Source: Paracoccaceae bacterium Fryx2 (GTDB lineage: Bacteria > Pseudomonadota > Alphaproteobacteria > Rhodobacterales > Rhodobacteraceae). Taken from it: a stretch of DNA of 64,000 nt. Both the position numbers and the translations under genes were made by a program. Location: NCBI GenBank assembly GCA_032334235.1, contig JAVSGI010000005.1, positions 620,001 to 684,000 on the forward strand, written 5' to 3'. The notes under the pieces are model-generated. The model worked only from the letters and a program-made list of their open reading frames with translations, was not told the origin of the DNA and ran no database searches. How positions within the stretch are numbered: position 1 is the stretch's first letter; each line of letters opens with the position of its first letter. This document shows, piece after piece, positions 46,955 through 56,062 of the stretch.

Positions 46955-49414
46955 ATGTTCATAACCTTCCGCTGGTTGCTGCGACTGTTCACCGGGCTGG
47001 TCGTGCTTTCGGTGCTGGCGCTTGGGGTGGCATACTACTTCCTTGGGCGGTCGCTGCCCGAATATGCCGAGGCATTTCGTCTGCCCGGCATCTCGGCCCC
47101 GGTCGAGATCGTGCGCAACAACGACAACGTGCCCCATATCTTTGGCGCCACCGATGCGGATGTGTTCTTTGCGCTGGGCTTCGCCCATGCCCAGGACCGG
47201 CTGTGGCAGATGACCATGCTGCGGCGCACCGCGCAGGGCCGTCTGTCAGAGGTGTTCGGCGCGCGCACCGTGAAGATCGACGAGCTGCTGCGGCGGTTCG
47301 ATCTTTACAACCTGTCGCTGCAATCGGTCGAGGCCCAGGACGCCCCGACCCGCACCGCGCTGGAAGCCTATGCCCGCGGCGTCAACGCCTGGATCGGGCA
47401 GGTCAACGCCGAGGCGCGCGGCCGGGGCGCGCCGGAGTTCTTCTTCTTCTCCAACGAGATCGCGGTTTGGCAGCCCGCCGACAGCATCGCGATCATCAAG
47501 CTGATGGCGCTGCAGCTTTCATCGCATCTGGAGGACGAGGTGCTGCGGGCGCGGATGTCGCTGATCCTGCCCGACAGCCGGTTGCGCGACATATTGCCCG
47601 ACGATCCGGGCGGCGGCGTGACCGCCCTGCCCGATTACGCCCAGCTGGTGCCCGGCGTCAGCCCCGGCTATGCGCCGCTGCGCATCGCCGACGACCCGCT
47701 GTCGCCGTTTCCGCGCCGCGGGTTTGCCGGGGCGTCGAATGCCTGGGCGGCGACTCCGGCACGGTCGGCCGCGGGCGGCACGCTGCTGGCCAACGATCCG
47801 CACCTGGGCTTTGCCGCGCCGACCGTGTGGTATCTGGCGCGGCTGGAACTGGCCTCGGGCGGGGTGATCGGGGCGACGCTTCCGGGGGTTCCGGCCGTGA
47901 TGCTGGGCCGGTCCGAGGCGCTGGGCTGGGGGCTGACTTCGTCCTACCTCGACGATCAGGATCTGTTCATCGAGGAGTTGAACCCCGCCAACCCGGAGGA
48001 ATACCGCACCCCCGACGGCTGGAAGCCCTTCGAGACCCGCCGGTCCATCCTGACGGTGAAGGATTCCGATCCGGTCACGCTGACGCTGCGGTGGTCCGAC
48101 AACGGGCCGGTGCTGCCGGGGTCGCATTATGATCTCGGCTCGGTTACCCCGCCCGGCCATGTCGCCGCGCTGTCCTGGACGGCGCTGAGCGCCGAGGACA
48201 CCACGATGACGGCGGCGCTGCGGCTGATGCAGGCGAAATCGGTGGCGGACGCGATCGAGGCGGGCAGCCTGTTCGTGGCGCCCTCGCAGAACCTGATGCT
48301 GGCCGATGCGGGCGGCATCGCGCTGCAGACCATCGGCGCGATGCCGTCGCGCGATGCGGGGCACCAGAGCAAGGGCCGGATGCCGAGCCCCGGCTGGCTG
48401 GCACAAAACCGCTGGCAGGGGATGCTGCCCTATACCGACAACCCGCGCGTCGTGAACCCCACGACCGGCATCCTTGGCAACACCAACAACAAGACGGTGG
48501 ACCGCCCCTTCCCGCTGCATGTCAGCTTCGAATGGGGCGACACCCAGCGCATCCAGCGCTGGCTGACGCTGATGAAGACGCGCGAGGTCCATACCCGCGA
48601 AAGCTTCATCGAGGCGCAGCTTGACACCGTCAGCTTCACCGCGCGGGCGCTGCTGCCGCTTATCGCCGCCGATCTGTGGTTCGGCGGCGAGGCCGCCCCG
48701 GCGGGCACCCCCGAACGCCAGCGCCAGCGCGCGCTGGAGATTCTGGCCGAATGGAACGGCGAGATGAACGAACATCTGCCCGAACCGCTGATCTACATGG
48801 CATGGATGCGCGCCTTGCAGGACCGGCTGGTGCGCGACGAGATCGGCCCGATGGCCGACATGTTCAACCATGTCGAACCCGTGTTCGTCGAACGGGTGTT
48901 CCGCAACACCGACGGCGCGGGGGTGTGGTGCGACGTGATCCAGTCGGCGGCGATCGAGACCTGCACCGATCTCGCCCGGCTGGCGCTGGACCAGGCGCTG
49001 CTGACCCTTTCGGAAACCTACGGCAGCAGCATCGAAAGCTGGCGCTGGGGCGACGCGCATCAGGCAACCCATGACCACCCGGTTCTGGGCAACGTGCCGG
49101 TGCTGCGCTATTTCGTAAACATCCGGCAATCGACCAGCGGCAGCGACCAGACCCTGCTGCGCGGCCGCACCAAGGGCACCGAGCCCGAGCCGTTCCTGAA
49201 CGTGCATGGCGCGGGCTATCGCGGGGTCTACGACTTTGCAGACCCCGACAGTTCGGTATTCATCCTGTCGACCGGGCAGTCCGGGCATCCGCTGAGCCGC
49301 CACTACGACGATCTGGGCGAGTTGTGGCGGCGGGGCGAATACATCCCGATGTCGCTCGACCCCGAACTGGCGCGGGCGGCGGCGGTGGGGATTACCGTGC
49401 TGACCCCGCAGTAG
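46955..49414 (+). CDS. Penicillin acylase family protein (Ntn hydrolase)
   Basis: An 819-residue N-terminal nucleophile hydrolase precursor. A single N-terminal membrane or signal segment (LFTGLVVLSVLALGVAYYFL) is followed by the A-chain (IVRNNDNVPHIFGATDADVF, FALGFAHAQDRLWQM). The autoprocessing site GASNAWA has Ser261 becoming the new N-terminus of the B-chain, which contains LLANDPHLGFAAPTVW and further conserved Asn. Members hydrolyse amide bonds of penicillins or acyl-homoserine lactones; the natural substrate here is unknown. AHL degradation is worth considering, given the LuxR solo elsewhere in the window. The GNAT gene starts 4 bp after its stop. Confidence 0.9.
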   Translation: MFITFRWLLRLFTGLVVLSVLALGVAYYFLGRSLPEYAEAFRLPGISAPVEIVRNNDNVPHIFGATDADVFFALGFAHAQDRLWQMTMLRRTAQGRLSEVFGARTVKIDELLRRFDLYNLSLQSVEAQDAPTRTALEAYARGVNAWIGQVNAEARGRGAPEFFFFSNEIAVWQPADSIAIIKLMALQLSSHLEDEVLRARMSLILPDSRLRDILPDDPGGGVTALPDYAQLVPGVSPGYAPLRIADDPLSPFPRRGFAGASNAWAATPARSAAGGTLLANDPHLGFAAPTVWYLARLELASGGVIGATLPGVPAVMLGRSEALGWGLTSSYLDDQDLFIEELNPANPEEYRTPDGWKPFETRRSILTVKDSDPVTLTLRWSDNGPVLPGSHYDLGSVTPPGHVAALSWTALSAEDTTMTAALRLMQAKSVADAIEAGSLFVAPSQNLMLADAGGIALQTIGAMPSRDAGHQSKGRMPSPGWLAQNRWQGMLPYTDNPRVVNPTTGILGNTNNKTVDRPFPLHVSFEWGDTQRIQRWLTLMKTREVHTRESFIEAQLDTVSFTARALLPLIAADLWFGGEAAPAGTPERQRQRALEILAEWNGEMNEHLPEPLIYMAWMRALQDRLVRDEIGPMADMFNHVEPVFVERVFRNTDGAGVWCDVIQSAAIETCTDLARLALDQALLTLSETYGSSIESWRWGDAHQATHDHPVLGNVPVLRYFVNIRQSTSGSDQTLLRGRTKGTEPEPFLNVHGAGYRGVYDFADPDSSVFILSTGQSGHPLSRHYDDLGELWRRGEYIPMSLDPELARAAAVGITVLTPQ

Positions 49415-49418
49415 CGCC

Positions 49419-49967
49419 GTGATCATCGCCACCCCGCGCCTGCTGCTGCGCCCCGCCCGGCCGGACGATCTGGCGGGGCTCCATGCCGTGATGTCGGACC
49501 CGCGGGCGATGCGCTACTGGTCCTGCCCGGCGCATGGCGACATCGGGCAGACGCGGGCCTTCCTGCAAGGCATGATCGACGCCCCGCGCGACCAGTCCTG
49601 CGACTTCATCGTGGAGCATCGGGGGCGGGTGATCGGCAAGGCCGGGGCGTGGCGCTACCCGGAACTGGGGTTCATCCTGCATCCGGAGATGTGGGGTCAG
49701 GGACTGGCGCGCGAGGCGCTGAGCGCGATCATCACCCGGCTTTTCGCCACCACCACCCTGCCCCGGCTGACCGCCGAGGCCGACCAGCGCAACGCCGCCT
49801 CGCTCGGGTTGCTGGGTGCCCTGGGCTTCCACGAAACCGGCCGCGCTGCCAACACGCTGCTCTGGGGCGATGAATGGTGCGACTCCGTCTATCTGGCGCT
49901 GGAACGCGGGCATTGGCCGCCCCCGCCCGGTGCGGGCCCGGCGGCCCCCGGTCACAACTCGCGGTAG
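49419..49967 (+). CDS. GNAT family N-acetyltransferase (RimJ/RimL-like)
   Basis: A 182-residue acetyltransferase starting at a GTG (MIIATPRLLLRPARPDDLAG). It has the acetyl-CoA pyrophosphate loop region FILHPEMWGQGLAREALSAI and the C-terminal AEADQRNAASLGLLGALGFHETGR typical of RimJ/RimL-type GNATs that modify protein N-termini or small amines. The start follows the acylase stop by four bases, so translation is probably coupled. Its 3' end overlaps the convergent hflX gene by 16 bp. The low-complexity Pro-rich C-terminus (PPPPGAGPAAPG) lies outside the domain. The substrate is unknown. Confidence 0.85.
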   Translation: MIIATPRLLLRPARPDDLAGLHAVMSDPRAMRYWSCPAHGDIGQTRAFLQGMIDAPRDQSCDFIVEHRGRVIGKAGAWRYPELGFILHPEMWGQGLAREALSAIITRLFATTTLPRLTAEADQRNAASLGLLGALGFHETGRAANTLLWGDEWCDSVYLALERGHWPPPPGAGPAAPGHNSR

Positions 49968-51202
49968 CGTTTTTCCTGCCGCGCGGTCCAGCTCACCTCG
50001 ATCCGGTAGCCGGTCTCCTGCTGTTCTTCGGCCTGCACCACGCCTTCGGCATGGAGCCAGGCGCGGCGGCGGCCATCCTCGAAGCCGAGGGTCAGGCTGC
50101 GGTCGGTCTTTTCCTCGTCGAGCACCAGCGACACGGCGTCCAGCAGCCCTTCCAGCCCCTCGCCGGTCAGCGCCGACAGGGTCACCACCCCGTCGCGCCC
50201 GGCGGCCTGGGTCAGCAGCGCGTCGCGCGTCCCCGCATCGACCAGATCGAGCTTGTTCCACACCTCGATCTGCGGCGTTGCGGCCTTGACGCCAAGGCTG
50301 GTCAGGATGTCGGCCACGTCGGCCGCCTGTTCGGCGGTCTCGGGATGCGCGATGTCGCGGACATGCACGATCAGGTCAGCCTCCAGCACCTCTTCCAGCG
50401 TGGCGCGGAACGCGGCGACCAGCTGCGTCGGCAGGTCAGAGATGAAGCCCACGGTATCGGACAGGATGACCTTGCGCCCCGAGGGCAGCACCACGCCGCG
50501 CATCGTGGGATCGAGCGTGGCGAACAGCATGTCCTTGGCCAGCACCTCGGCACCGGTCATGCGGTTGAACAGCGTCGATTTTCCGGCGTTGGTGTAGCCA
50601 ACCAGCGCCACCACCGGATAGGGGATGCGGCGGCGGGCGGCACGGTGCAGCTCGCGCGTCTTGACCACCTTTTCCAGCTGGCGCTTGATGCGCAGCACCT
50701 GGTCGTCGATGGCGCGGCGGTCGGCCTCGATCTGGGTCTCGCCGGGGCCGCCGACAAAGCCGAAGCCGCCGCGCTGCCGTTCGAGGTGGGTCCAGGCCCG
50801 AACCAGCCGGGTGCGCTGATACGACAGCGCCGCCAGTTCGACCTGCAACCGGCCCTCGTTGGTGCGGGCGCGGTCGGCAAAGATTTCCAGGATCAGCCCG
50901 GTCCGGTCCAGCAGCTTGACGCCCCATTCCTTTTCCAGATTGCGCTGCTGCACCGGGCTGACCGGCCCGTCAACCAGCACCAACCCGACCTCAAGCCCGG
51001 CAAGGCGTTCCTTCAGTTCCTCGACCTTGCCCGAACCGAACAGCGTGGCGGGCTGCATCCGCCCGACGCGCACCACTTCAGACCCCGCAACCACCATGTC
51101 GGGAAGGGCGGCGGCCAGCGCCACCGCCTCGGCCAGCCCGTGTTCGGGCAACCGGCGCTGCCGGTCGGATTTCAGATCGGGATGCAGCACATAGGCGCGC
51201 AT
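49952..51202 (-). CDS. hflX: Ribosome-associated GTPase HflX
   Basis: A 416-residue GTPase that splits or rescues ribosomes under stress. The N-terminal HflX domain (DLKSDRQRRLPEHGLAEAVA, RVGRMQPATLFGSGKVEELK, DGPVSPVQQRNLEKEW) includes the GGFGFVGGPGETQIEADRR linker. It is followed by the G domain with G1 GYTNAGKSTLFN, G3 DTVGFISDLP and G4 NKLD. The only usable in-frame start is the ATG at 51202. About 30 in-frame codons upstream, rich in acidic residues, resemble the usual N-terminal extension but lack ATG, GTG or TTG. It sits 89 bp downstream of hfq on the same strand, the classic hfq-hflX pair. Confidence 0.94.
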   Translation of the reverse strand: MRAYVLHPDLKSDRQRRLPEHGLAEAVALAAALPDMVVAGSEVVRVGRMQPATLFGSGKVEELKERLAGLEVGLVLVDGPVSPVQQRNLEKEWGVKLLDRTGLILEIFADRARTNEGRLQVELAALSYQRTRLVRAWTHLERQRGGFGFVGGPGETQIEADRRAIDDQVLRIKRQLEKVVKTRELHRAARRRIPYPVVALVGYTNAGKSTLFNRMTGAEVLAKDMLFATLDPTMRGVVLPSGRKVILSDTVGFISDLPTQLVAAFRATLEEVLEADLIVHVRDIAHPETAEQAADVADILTSLGVKAATPQIEVWNKLDLVDAGTRDALLTQAAGRDGVVTLSALTGEGLEGLLDAVSLVLDEEKTDRSLTLGFEDGRRRAWLHAEGVVQAEEQQETGYRIEVSWTARQEKRYREL

Positions 51203-51291
51203 CGGCTCGGCACGGGTGTCATGACCCGACGGGGCGTCGAAGTGAAGCGCGCCCTCCTCGGTGTCATCCCCTTCGTCGGGAAGATCGGAGA

Positions 51292-51525
51292 TCAGTCTTC
51301 CCCCTCGTACAGGTTGATCGGCCCGCCCGGCATGATCGTCGAGATGGCGTGTTTGTAAACCAGTTGCGACTGGCCGTCACGGCGCAGCAGCACGCAGAAA
51401 TTGTCGAACCAGGTGATGACGCCCTGAAGCTTCACCCCGTTGATCAGGAAAATAGTGACCGGGACTTTTGCCTTCCGGACATGGTTCAGAAAGGCGTCCT
51501 GCAAATTCTGTTTATCGGCAGCCAT
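51292..51525 (-). CDS. hfq: RNA chaperone Hfq
   Basis: A 77-residue Sm-like hexamer subunit that pairs small RNAs with mRNAs. The Sm1 motif [20 protein letters not shown] and Sm2 motif [12 protein letters not shown] are both clear, and the protein ends shortly after ([11 protein letters not shown]), as in alphaproteobacterial Hfq without a long tail. The ATG at 51525 ([10 protein letters not shown]) is the family start; the longer in-frame extension to 51594 is not. A short terminator behind trkH (51631-51651) suggests hfq has its own promoter in the following 100 bp. It is relevant to the small RNA candidates in this window. Confidence 0.97.
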   Translation of the reverse strand: MAADKQNLQDAFLNHVRKAKVPVTIFLINGVKLQGVITWFDNFCVLLRRDGQSQLVYKHAISTIMPGGPINLYEGED

Positions 51526-51630
51526 TGTTTTATTGCCTTTTTTTGTCGCGCGTCGCGTGCGCATTGCCCCCGGTCTTTGCCGAAGGTGTATCAAAACACT
51601 ATGAAACGGCTTTGGCGGAGATTCCAGCCC

Positions 51631-51651
51631 AAAAAACAGTCCGTTACGGAC
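51631..51651 (-). terminator. Terminator after trkH
   Basis: On the minus strand, GTCCG-TAA-CGGAC is followed by TG and six T residues, immediately after the trkH stop codon. The stem is short (5 bp). Confidence 0.55.
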
Positions 51652-53178
51652 CTAACTTTTGCCGGTCTGGCGCCGCCAGCCATCGGGGGCGAAAAACGCC
51701 AGCAGCGCCAGCGTTTCCAGCCGTCCCAGAACCATGGCGAAGGCGAGGATCAGCTTGGCGAGGGTGCCGAGTTCGGCAAAGCTGACAGGGGTTTCGGTGG
51801 CAAGACCCGCCAGCGGCCCGGTGGTCGTCAGCGCCGAAAGGGTCAGCACCATGCCGGTCTCGAACGGGATGCCGATCAGCCCCAGCGCGCCGTTGATCAG
51901 CGCGATCGACATCGCGAACAGCATGAAGAAGATCCAGGCGACATAGGCGCCTTCCCGACGCATCCGCCGGGCGGCCTCTCCCGCGCCGCCGATCGAAGTC
52001 GGGTGGATGATGCGTTCCAGCTCGCGCTCGCCATGGCGGAACAGGGCATAGACCCGCAGAAGCTTGACCCCGCCCGCCGTGGTGGCGGCGCCACCGCCCA
52101 GGATGGTCAGCGCCAGCAACACCAGCCCTGGCGTTTCCAGCCCCGACCAGAGCCGCGTCGCCGTCCAGTCCTGCGACACGAAGCCGGTGGTGGTCAGGAA
52201 CGACAGCGTGGTGAACAGCGTGCCCCAGATCACCCGCAGCAGCGACGGCACGTTGGCCGCATCTTCGACCACGATGGCCCCGATCCAGCTGCGCAGCACC
52301 AGCAGGAAGGTCACGATCAGCACGATCACCGTCGCCATCCACACCTCGGGGTCGGACCGGAAGGGCCCGGTGGAATTGACCAGCCCCGCCCCCGGCAGCG
52401 TGCGGCGCGAGATCGCAAGGCACAGGAACAGGAAGATCAGCATCTCGCCCAGAAGGCCCGAGGTCTGCAACCCCTGCCCCGGCGTGATGCCGCTGGTGGA
52501 AAGGGTCGACATGGCATGGCTCAGCGCGACGAGGCCGGGCTCGCCCGCCGTCAGCAGCGCGACCCACAGCACCAGCGTCAGCCCGGCATAGGCTGGCAGC
52601 AGCGCAAGCGCGTGCCGCGCCAGCCTTTCGGCCGGGTCGGCAATGTGCGAGATTTCGCCCGCCCCGGTTGCCGCCCGGCCGGGCGGGCGACCCGAGATCA
52701 CTTCGGCCCCGCCAAGGTTCAGCGGCGCCAGCACCGCCACCGCCATCACCAGCACGAAATAGCCGCCAAGCCAGCCCACCATCGCCCGCCACAGATGCAG
52801 CGACGGCGCCAGCCTGCCCGGCGTCTCGTAAAGCGTGGCCCCCGTGGTGGTGAAGCACGACAGCATCTCGAACCAGGCGTTCAGAAAGCTGGTGTCTTGC
52901 ACCGCCTGCTGGAAGGGCAGCGCCATCACCACCGGCATGACGAGATAGGCGCCCAGCAGCGAGGCAAGCTGGCTGCGCGCCATGTTGCGCGTCCGCCGCC
53001 CCGCGGTCGCAATCGCCAGCATCGCGGCCAGCACCAGCAGCACCGTGGCGCTGTAGAAGAACGCCCGCGCAACCGGGTAGTTTCCCAGCATGAAGGCGTG
53101 GCTGGCCGGCAGATACATCGTCACCGCCCCGATCCCGATCAGGATCACCAGCAGCGGCATCTTGAGCAGGCGCGCCAT
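51652..53178 (-). CDS. trkH: Trk potassium uptake channel subunit TrkH
   Basis: A 508-residue inner membrane K+ translocating subunit with about ten to twelve helices. The four selectivity-filter-like loops of the family are visible: SCFTTTGATLYET, HAMSTLSTSGITPGQG, TLSFLTTTGFVSQDW and TLSALTTTGPLAGL. It ends with GRLETLALLAFFAPDGWRR. GAGG five bases before the ATG at 53178 supports the start. It follows trkA by 7 bp on the same strand; together they form the NAD/ATP-gated uptake system. The intergenic terminator behind it closes the unit before hfq. Confidence 0.93.
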   Translation of the reverse strand: MARLLKMPLLVILIGIGAVTMYLPASHAFMLGNYPVARAFFYSATVLLVLAAMLAIATAGRRTRNMARSQLASLLGAYLVMPVVMALPFQQAVQDTSFLNAWFEMLSCFTTTGATLYETPGRLAPSLHLWRAMVGWLGGYFVLVMAVAVLAPLNLGGAEVISGRPPGRAATGAGEISHIADPAERLARHALALLPAYAGLTLVLWVALLTAGEPGLVALSHAMSTLSTSGITPGQGLQTSGLLGEMLIFLFLCLAISRRTLPGAGLVNSTGPFRSDPEVWMATVIVLIVTFLLVLRSWIGAIVVEDAANVPSLLRVIWGTLFTTLSFLTTTGFVSQDWTATRLWSGLETPGLVLLALTILGGGAATTAGGVKLLRVYALFRHGERELERIIHPTSIGGAGEAARRMRREGAYVAWIFFMLFAMSIALINGALGLIGIPFETGMVLTLSALTTTGPLAGLATETPVSFAELGTLAKLILAFAMVLGRLETLALLAFFAPDGWRRQTGKS

Positions 53179-53185
53179 CACCGCC

Positions 53186-54562
53186 TCAGAAGAAATCGAC
53201 CGAGACCTGAAGCAGGCGCTCGACCTCGGGCACATCCTTGGCCATGGCGAACAGCGCGATCACGTCGCCCTCCTCCAGCCGCATGTCGCCGGTGGGTTTG
53301 AAGACACGATCGCCCTTCATCAGCGCGCCGACCAGCACGCCTTCGGGAAAGTTGATGTCGCGGATCAGGCGGCCGGCCAGCGGCGAGGTTGAAAGCACTT
53401 GCGCCTCGATCACCTCGGCCTCGGCATCGCCGATCGAATAGATCGCCCGCACCCGGCCGTGCCGGATATGGCGCAGGATCGACGACACCGTGGTGGCGCG
53501 CGGGTTGATGTAGGCGTCGATGTCGAGCGGCCCCATCAGCGGCACCAGCGTCGGGTCGTTGACCAGCGCGATGGCCATCGGGCAGCCGGCCTGCTTGGCG
53601 CGCACGGCGACCAGCAGGTTGGTCTTGTCGTCGTCGGTCACCGCCAGCACCGCGTCGGCGCGGTCGATGCTGGCTTCCATCAGCAGGTCCATGTCCATGC
53701 CGTCGCCGTTCAGCACGATGGTCCGGGTCAGCCCGTCGGCGGCGCGTTCGGCGGTGCCGCGGTCCTTTTCGATGATCTTGGCGCGCACCCGGTCGGTGCG
53801 GGCCTCCAGCGCGCGGGCGACGCCAAGGCCGACGTTGCCGCCGCCGATGATCACCACGCGTTCCTGTTTCTTCGTGCTCTTGCCAAAGATTTCCAGCGTG
53901 CGGTTCAGGTCTTCGCTGTGGCTGAAGACATAGATCTGGTCCTGCGCGAACAGCTGGTCGCCCGGGTCGGGCGCAAACAGCCGCCCCTCGCGCCGCACCC
54001 CGACCACGATGGCGCGCAGGGTGGAAAACAGCTCGTTCAACTGGCGCAGGGGGGTGTTAAGCACCGGGCAATCCTCGCCCAGCGCAAGGCCCAGCAGTTG
54101 CGCCCGCCCGCCCATGAAGCTTTCGGTGTCGAAGGTCGCGGGGGCGGCCAGCCGTTGCAGGGCGGCCTCGGCCACCTCGCGTTCGGGGCTGATCACCACG
54201 TCGATCGGCAGATGGTCGCGGCGGTAAAGGTCGGCGTAGATCGCGTCGAGGTAGCTTTGCGCCCGCAGCCGCGCGATCTTGCGCGGCACGGCAAAGATCG
54301 AATGCGCCACCTGGCAGGTCACCATGTTGACCTCGTCGGAATGGGTGGCGGCAATGATCATGTCGGCGTCGCGCGCCCCGGCCCGTTCCAGCACGTCGGG
54401 ATAGGAGGCGAAGCCGACCACCCCCTTCACATCCAGTGTGTCGGTGGCACGGCGCACCAGATCGGCGTTGTAGTCGACCACCGTCACCTCGTTGCGCTCG
54501 CCGGAAAGGTGCCGGGCGATCTGCCAGCCCACCTGCCCCGCGCCGCAAATGATCACCTTCAT
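53186..54562 (-). CDS. trkA: Trk potassium uptake regulatory subunit TrkA
   Basis: A 458-residue peripheral membrane protein gating TrkH through NAD(H) binding. It contains two Rossmann TrkA-N domains, MKVIICGAGQVGWQIARHL at the start and VVIIGGGNVGLGVARALEA near 230. Each is followed by a TrkA-C domain (FAPDPGDQLFAQDQIYVF and FKPTGDMRLEEGDVIALFAM). GGAGG upstream of the ATG at 54562 supports the start. It lies 84 bp downstream of ntrX and upstream of trkH. The ntrYX-trkAH order is a known alphaproteobacterial arrangement linking nitrogen control and K+ uptake genes. Confidence 0.95.
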   Translation of the reverse strand: MKVIICGAGQVGWQIARHLSGERNEVTVVDYNADLVRRATDTLDVKGVVGFASYPDVLERAGARDADMIIAATHSDEVNMVTCQVAHSIFAVPRKIARLRAQSYLDAIYADLYRRDHLPIDVVISPEREVAEAALQRLAAPATFDTESFMGGRAQLLGLALGEDCPVLNTPLRQLNELFSTLRAIVVGVRREGRLFAPDPGDQLFAQDQIYVFSHSEDLNRTLEIFGKSTKKQERVVIIGGGNVGLGVARALEARTDRVRAKIIEKDRGTAERAADGLTRTIVLNGDGMDMDLLMEASIDRADAVLAVTDDDKTNLLVAVRAKQAGCPMAIALVNDPTLVPLMGPLDIDAYINPRATTVSSILRHIRHGRVRAIYSIGDAEAEVIEAQVLSTSPLAGRLIRDINFPEGVLVGALMKGDRVFKPTGDMRLEEGDVIALFAMAKDVPEVERLLQVSVDFF

Positions 54563-54646
54563 GTTCCGGCCTCCGTGGCTGCGGTTGCCCGCCCCCTGTT
54601 CCTTGGCAGATGCGGCGGGCAGGGTCAATCGGCGCAGGTCGGGGGG

Positions 54647-56062
54647 TCAGTCCAGCCCGTCCTCGTCGTCATCCTCCAGCCGGGCCATGCGGCCGCCGGC
54701 CTTGGCCGTGGTCACCACCCCCAGCGATTTCAGCTTGCGGTGCAGCGCGCTGCGTTCCATGCCGACGAAGCTGGCGGTGCGGCTGATGTTGCCGCCGAAG
54801 CGGTTGATCTGGGTCAGCAGGTATTCCTTCTCGAACAGCTCGCGCGCCTCGCGCAGCGGCAGCGTTGCCATCGCCCCGCCAAGGACCAGCCGCCCCTCGG
54901 CATCGCCCGCCACCTCGCGCCCCGGCAATTCGCGTGCCTCGACCGGGCCCGCGCCCTCGCCCAGGATCAGCACCCGCTCGATCACGTTGCGCAACTGGCG
55001 CACGTTGCCGGGCCATTGCATCGTCTGCAGCATCGCCTCGGCCTCGGGGGTCAGCTCGCGCATCGGCAACCCCTGCGTGCGGTGGAACATCTCGACGAAA
55101 TGCCGGGTCAGCTCGGGGATGTCCTCGCGCCGGTCCTCCAGCGAGGGCACGGCGATCGGCACCACGTTCAGGCGGTCGTACAGTTCCTGCCGGAAGCGCC
55201 CGGCCCCGATCTCGCCGCGCAGGTCGCGGGTGGTCGAGGATATCACCCGCAGATCGACCCGCACCTTGTCGCCCCCCCCCAGCCGGGTGAACTGCTGTTC
55301 CACCAGCACGCGCAGGATCTTCGACTGGGTGCCCAGCGGCATGTCGGCCACCTCGTCGAAATAGACCACGCCGCCATGCGCCTGTTCCAGCAAGCCGGGC
55401 TCGACCCCGCGTTCCGGGGTTTCGCGGCCGAACAGCACCTCCTCCATGCGTTCCGGCTCGATGGTGGCCGAGGATACCGAGACGAAGGGCGCCGAGGCCC
55501 GGTTCGACTGCGCATGGATGAAGCGCGCGGCCATTTCCTTGCCCGACCCGGCGGGCCCTGCCAGCATCACCCGACCGTTCGACCTGGTGACCTTTTCCAG
55601 TTGCGCCTTCAGCGCCTTGAACGCGGTCGAAGACCCCAGCATTTCCGACGCGGTAACGTCGCGCCGCCGCAGGTCGCTGTTTTCGCGCCGCAGCCGCGAG
55701 GTTTCCATCGCGCGCGACACCACCACCATCAACTGGTCGATGTTGAACGGCTTTTCGATGAAGTCGTAGGCCCCCTGCTTGATCGCGGCCACCGCGATCT
55801 CGATGTTGCCGTGGCCGGAAATGATCACCACCGGCACGTCGGGGTTGTCGCGCTTGACGGTCTTGAGGATGTCGATCCCGTCCATCCGGCTGTCCTTCAG
55901 CCAGATGTCGAGGATCATCAGCGCCGGCGGCTCGGCGTTGATCTCGGCCATGCAGTCGTCGGAATTGCCTGCCAGACGGACCGGATAGCCTTCGTCCTTC
56001 AGTATGTCCCCGATCAGTTCCCGGATATCGCGTTCGTCATCGACGATCAGAATGCTGCTCAT
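54647..56062 (-). CDS. ntrX: NtrX response regulator lacking GAFTGA
   Basis: A 471-residue response regulator. The receiver domain has phosphoacceptor Asp52 (LMILDIWLKDS), the AAA+ domain has Walker A AGPAGSGKE near 168-176 and Walker B VVYFDEVADMP, and a Fis-type helix-turn-helix lies near the C-terminus (NISRTASFVGMERSALHRKL). The sigma-54 contact loop GAFTGA is replaced by FGRETPERGVEPG, so activation of sigma-54 polymerase is not expected. Its start overlaps the ntrY stop by four bases (ATGA). NtrYX systems affect nitrogen metabolism, respiration and envelope genes in alphaproteobacteria. Confidence 0.93.
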   Translation of the reverse strand: MSSILIVDDERDIRELIGDILKDEGYPVRLAGNSDDCMAEINAEPPALMILDIWLKDSRMDGIDILKTVKRDNPDVPVVIISGHGNIEIAVAAIKQGAYDFIEKPFNIDQLMVVVSRAMETSRLRRENSDLRRRDVTASEMLGSSTAFKALKAQLEKVTRSNGRVMLAGPAGSGKEMAARFIHAQSNRASAPFVSVSSATIEPERMEEVLFGRETPERGVEPGLLEQAHGGVVYFDEVADMPLGTQSKILRVLVEQQFTRLGGGDKVRVDLRVISSTTRDLRGEIGAGRFRQELYDRLNVVPIAVPSLEDRREDIPELTRHFVEMFHRTQGLPMRELTPEAEAMLQTMQWPGNVRQLRNVIERVLILGEGAGPVEARELPGREVAGDAEGRLVLGGAMATLPLREARELFEKEYLLTQINRFGGNISRTASFVGMERSALHRKLKSLGVVTTAKAGGRMARLEDDDEDGLD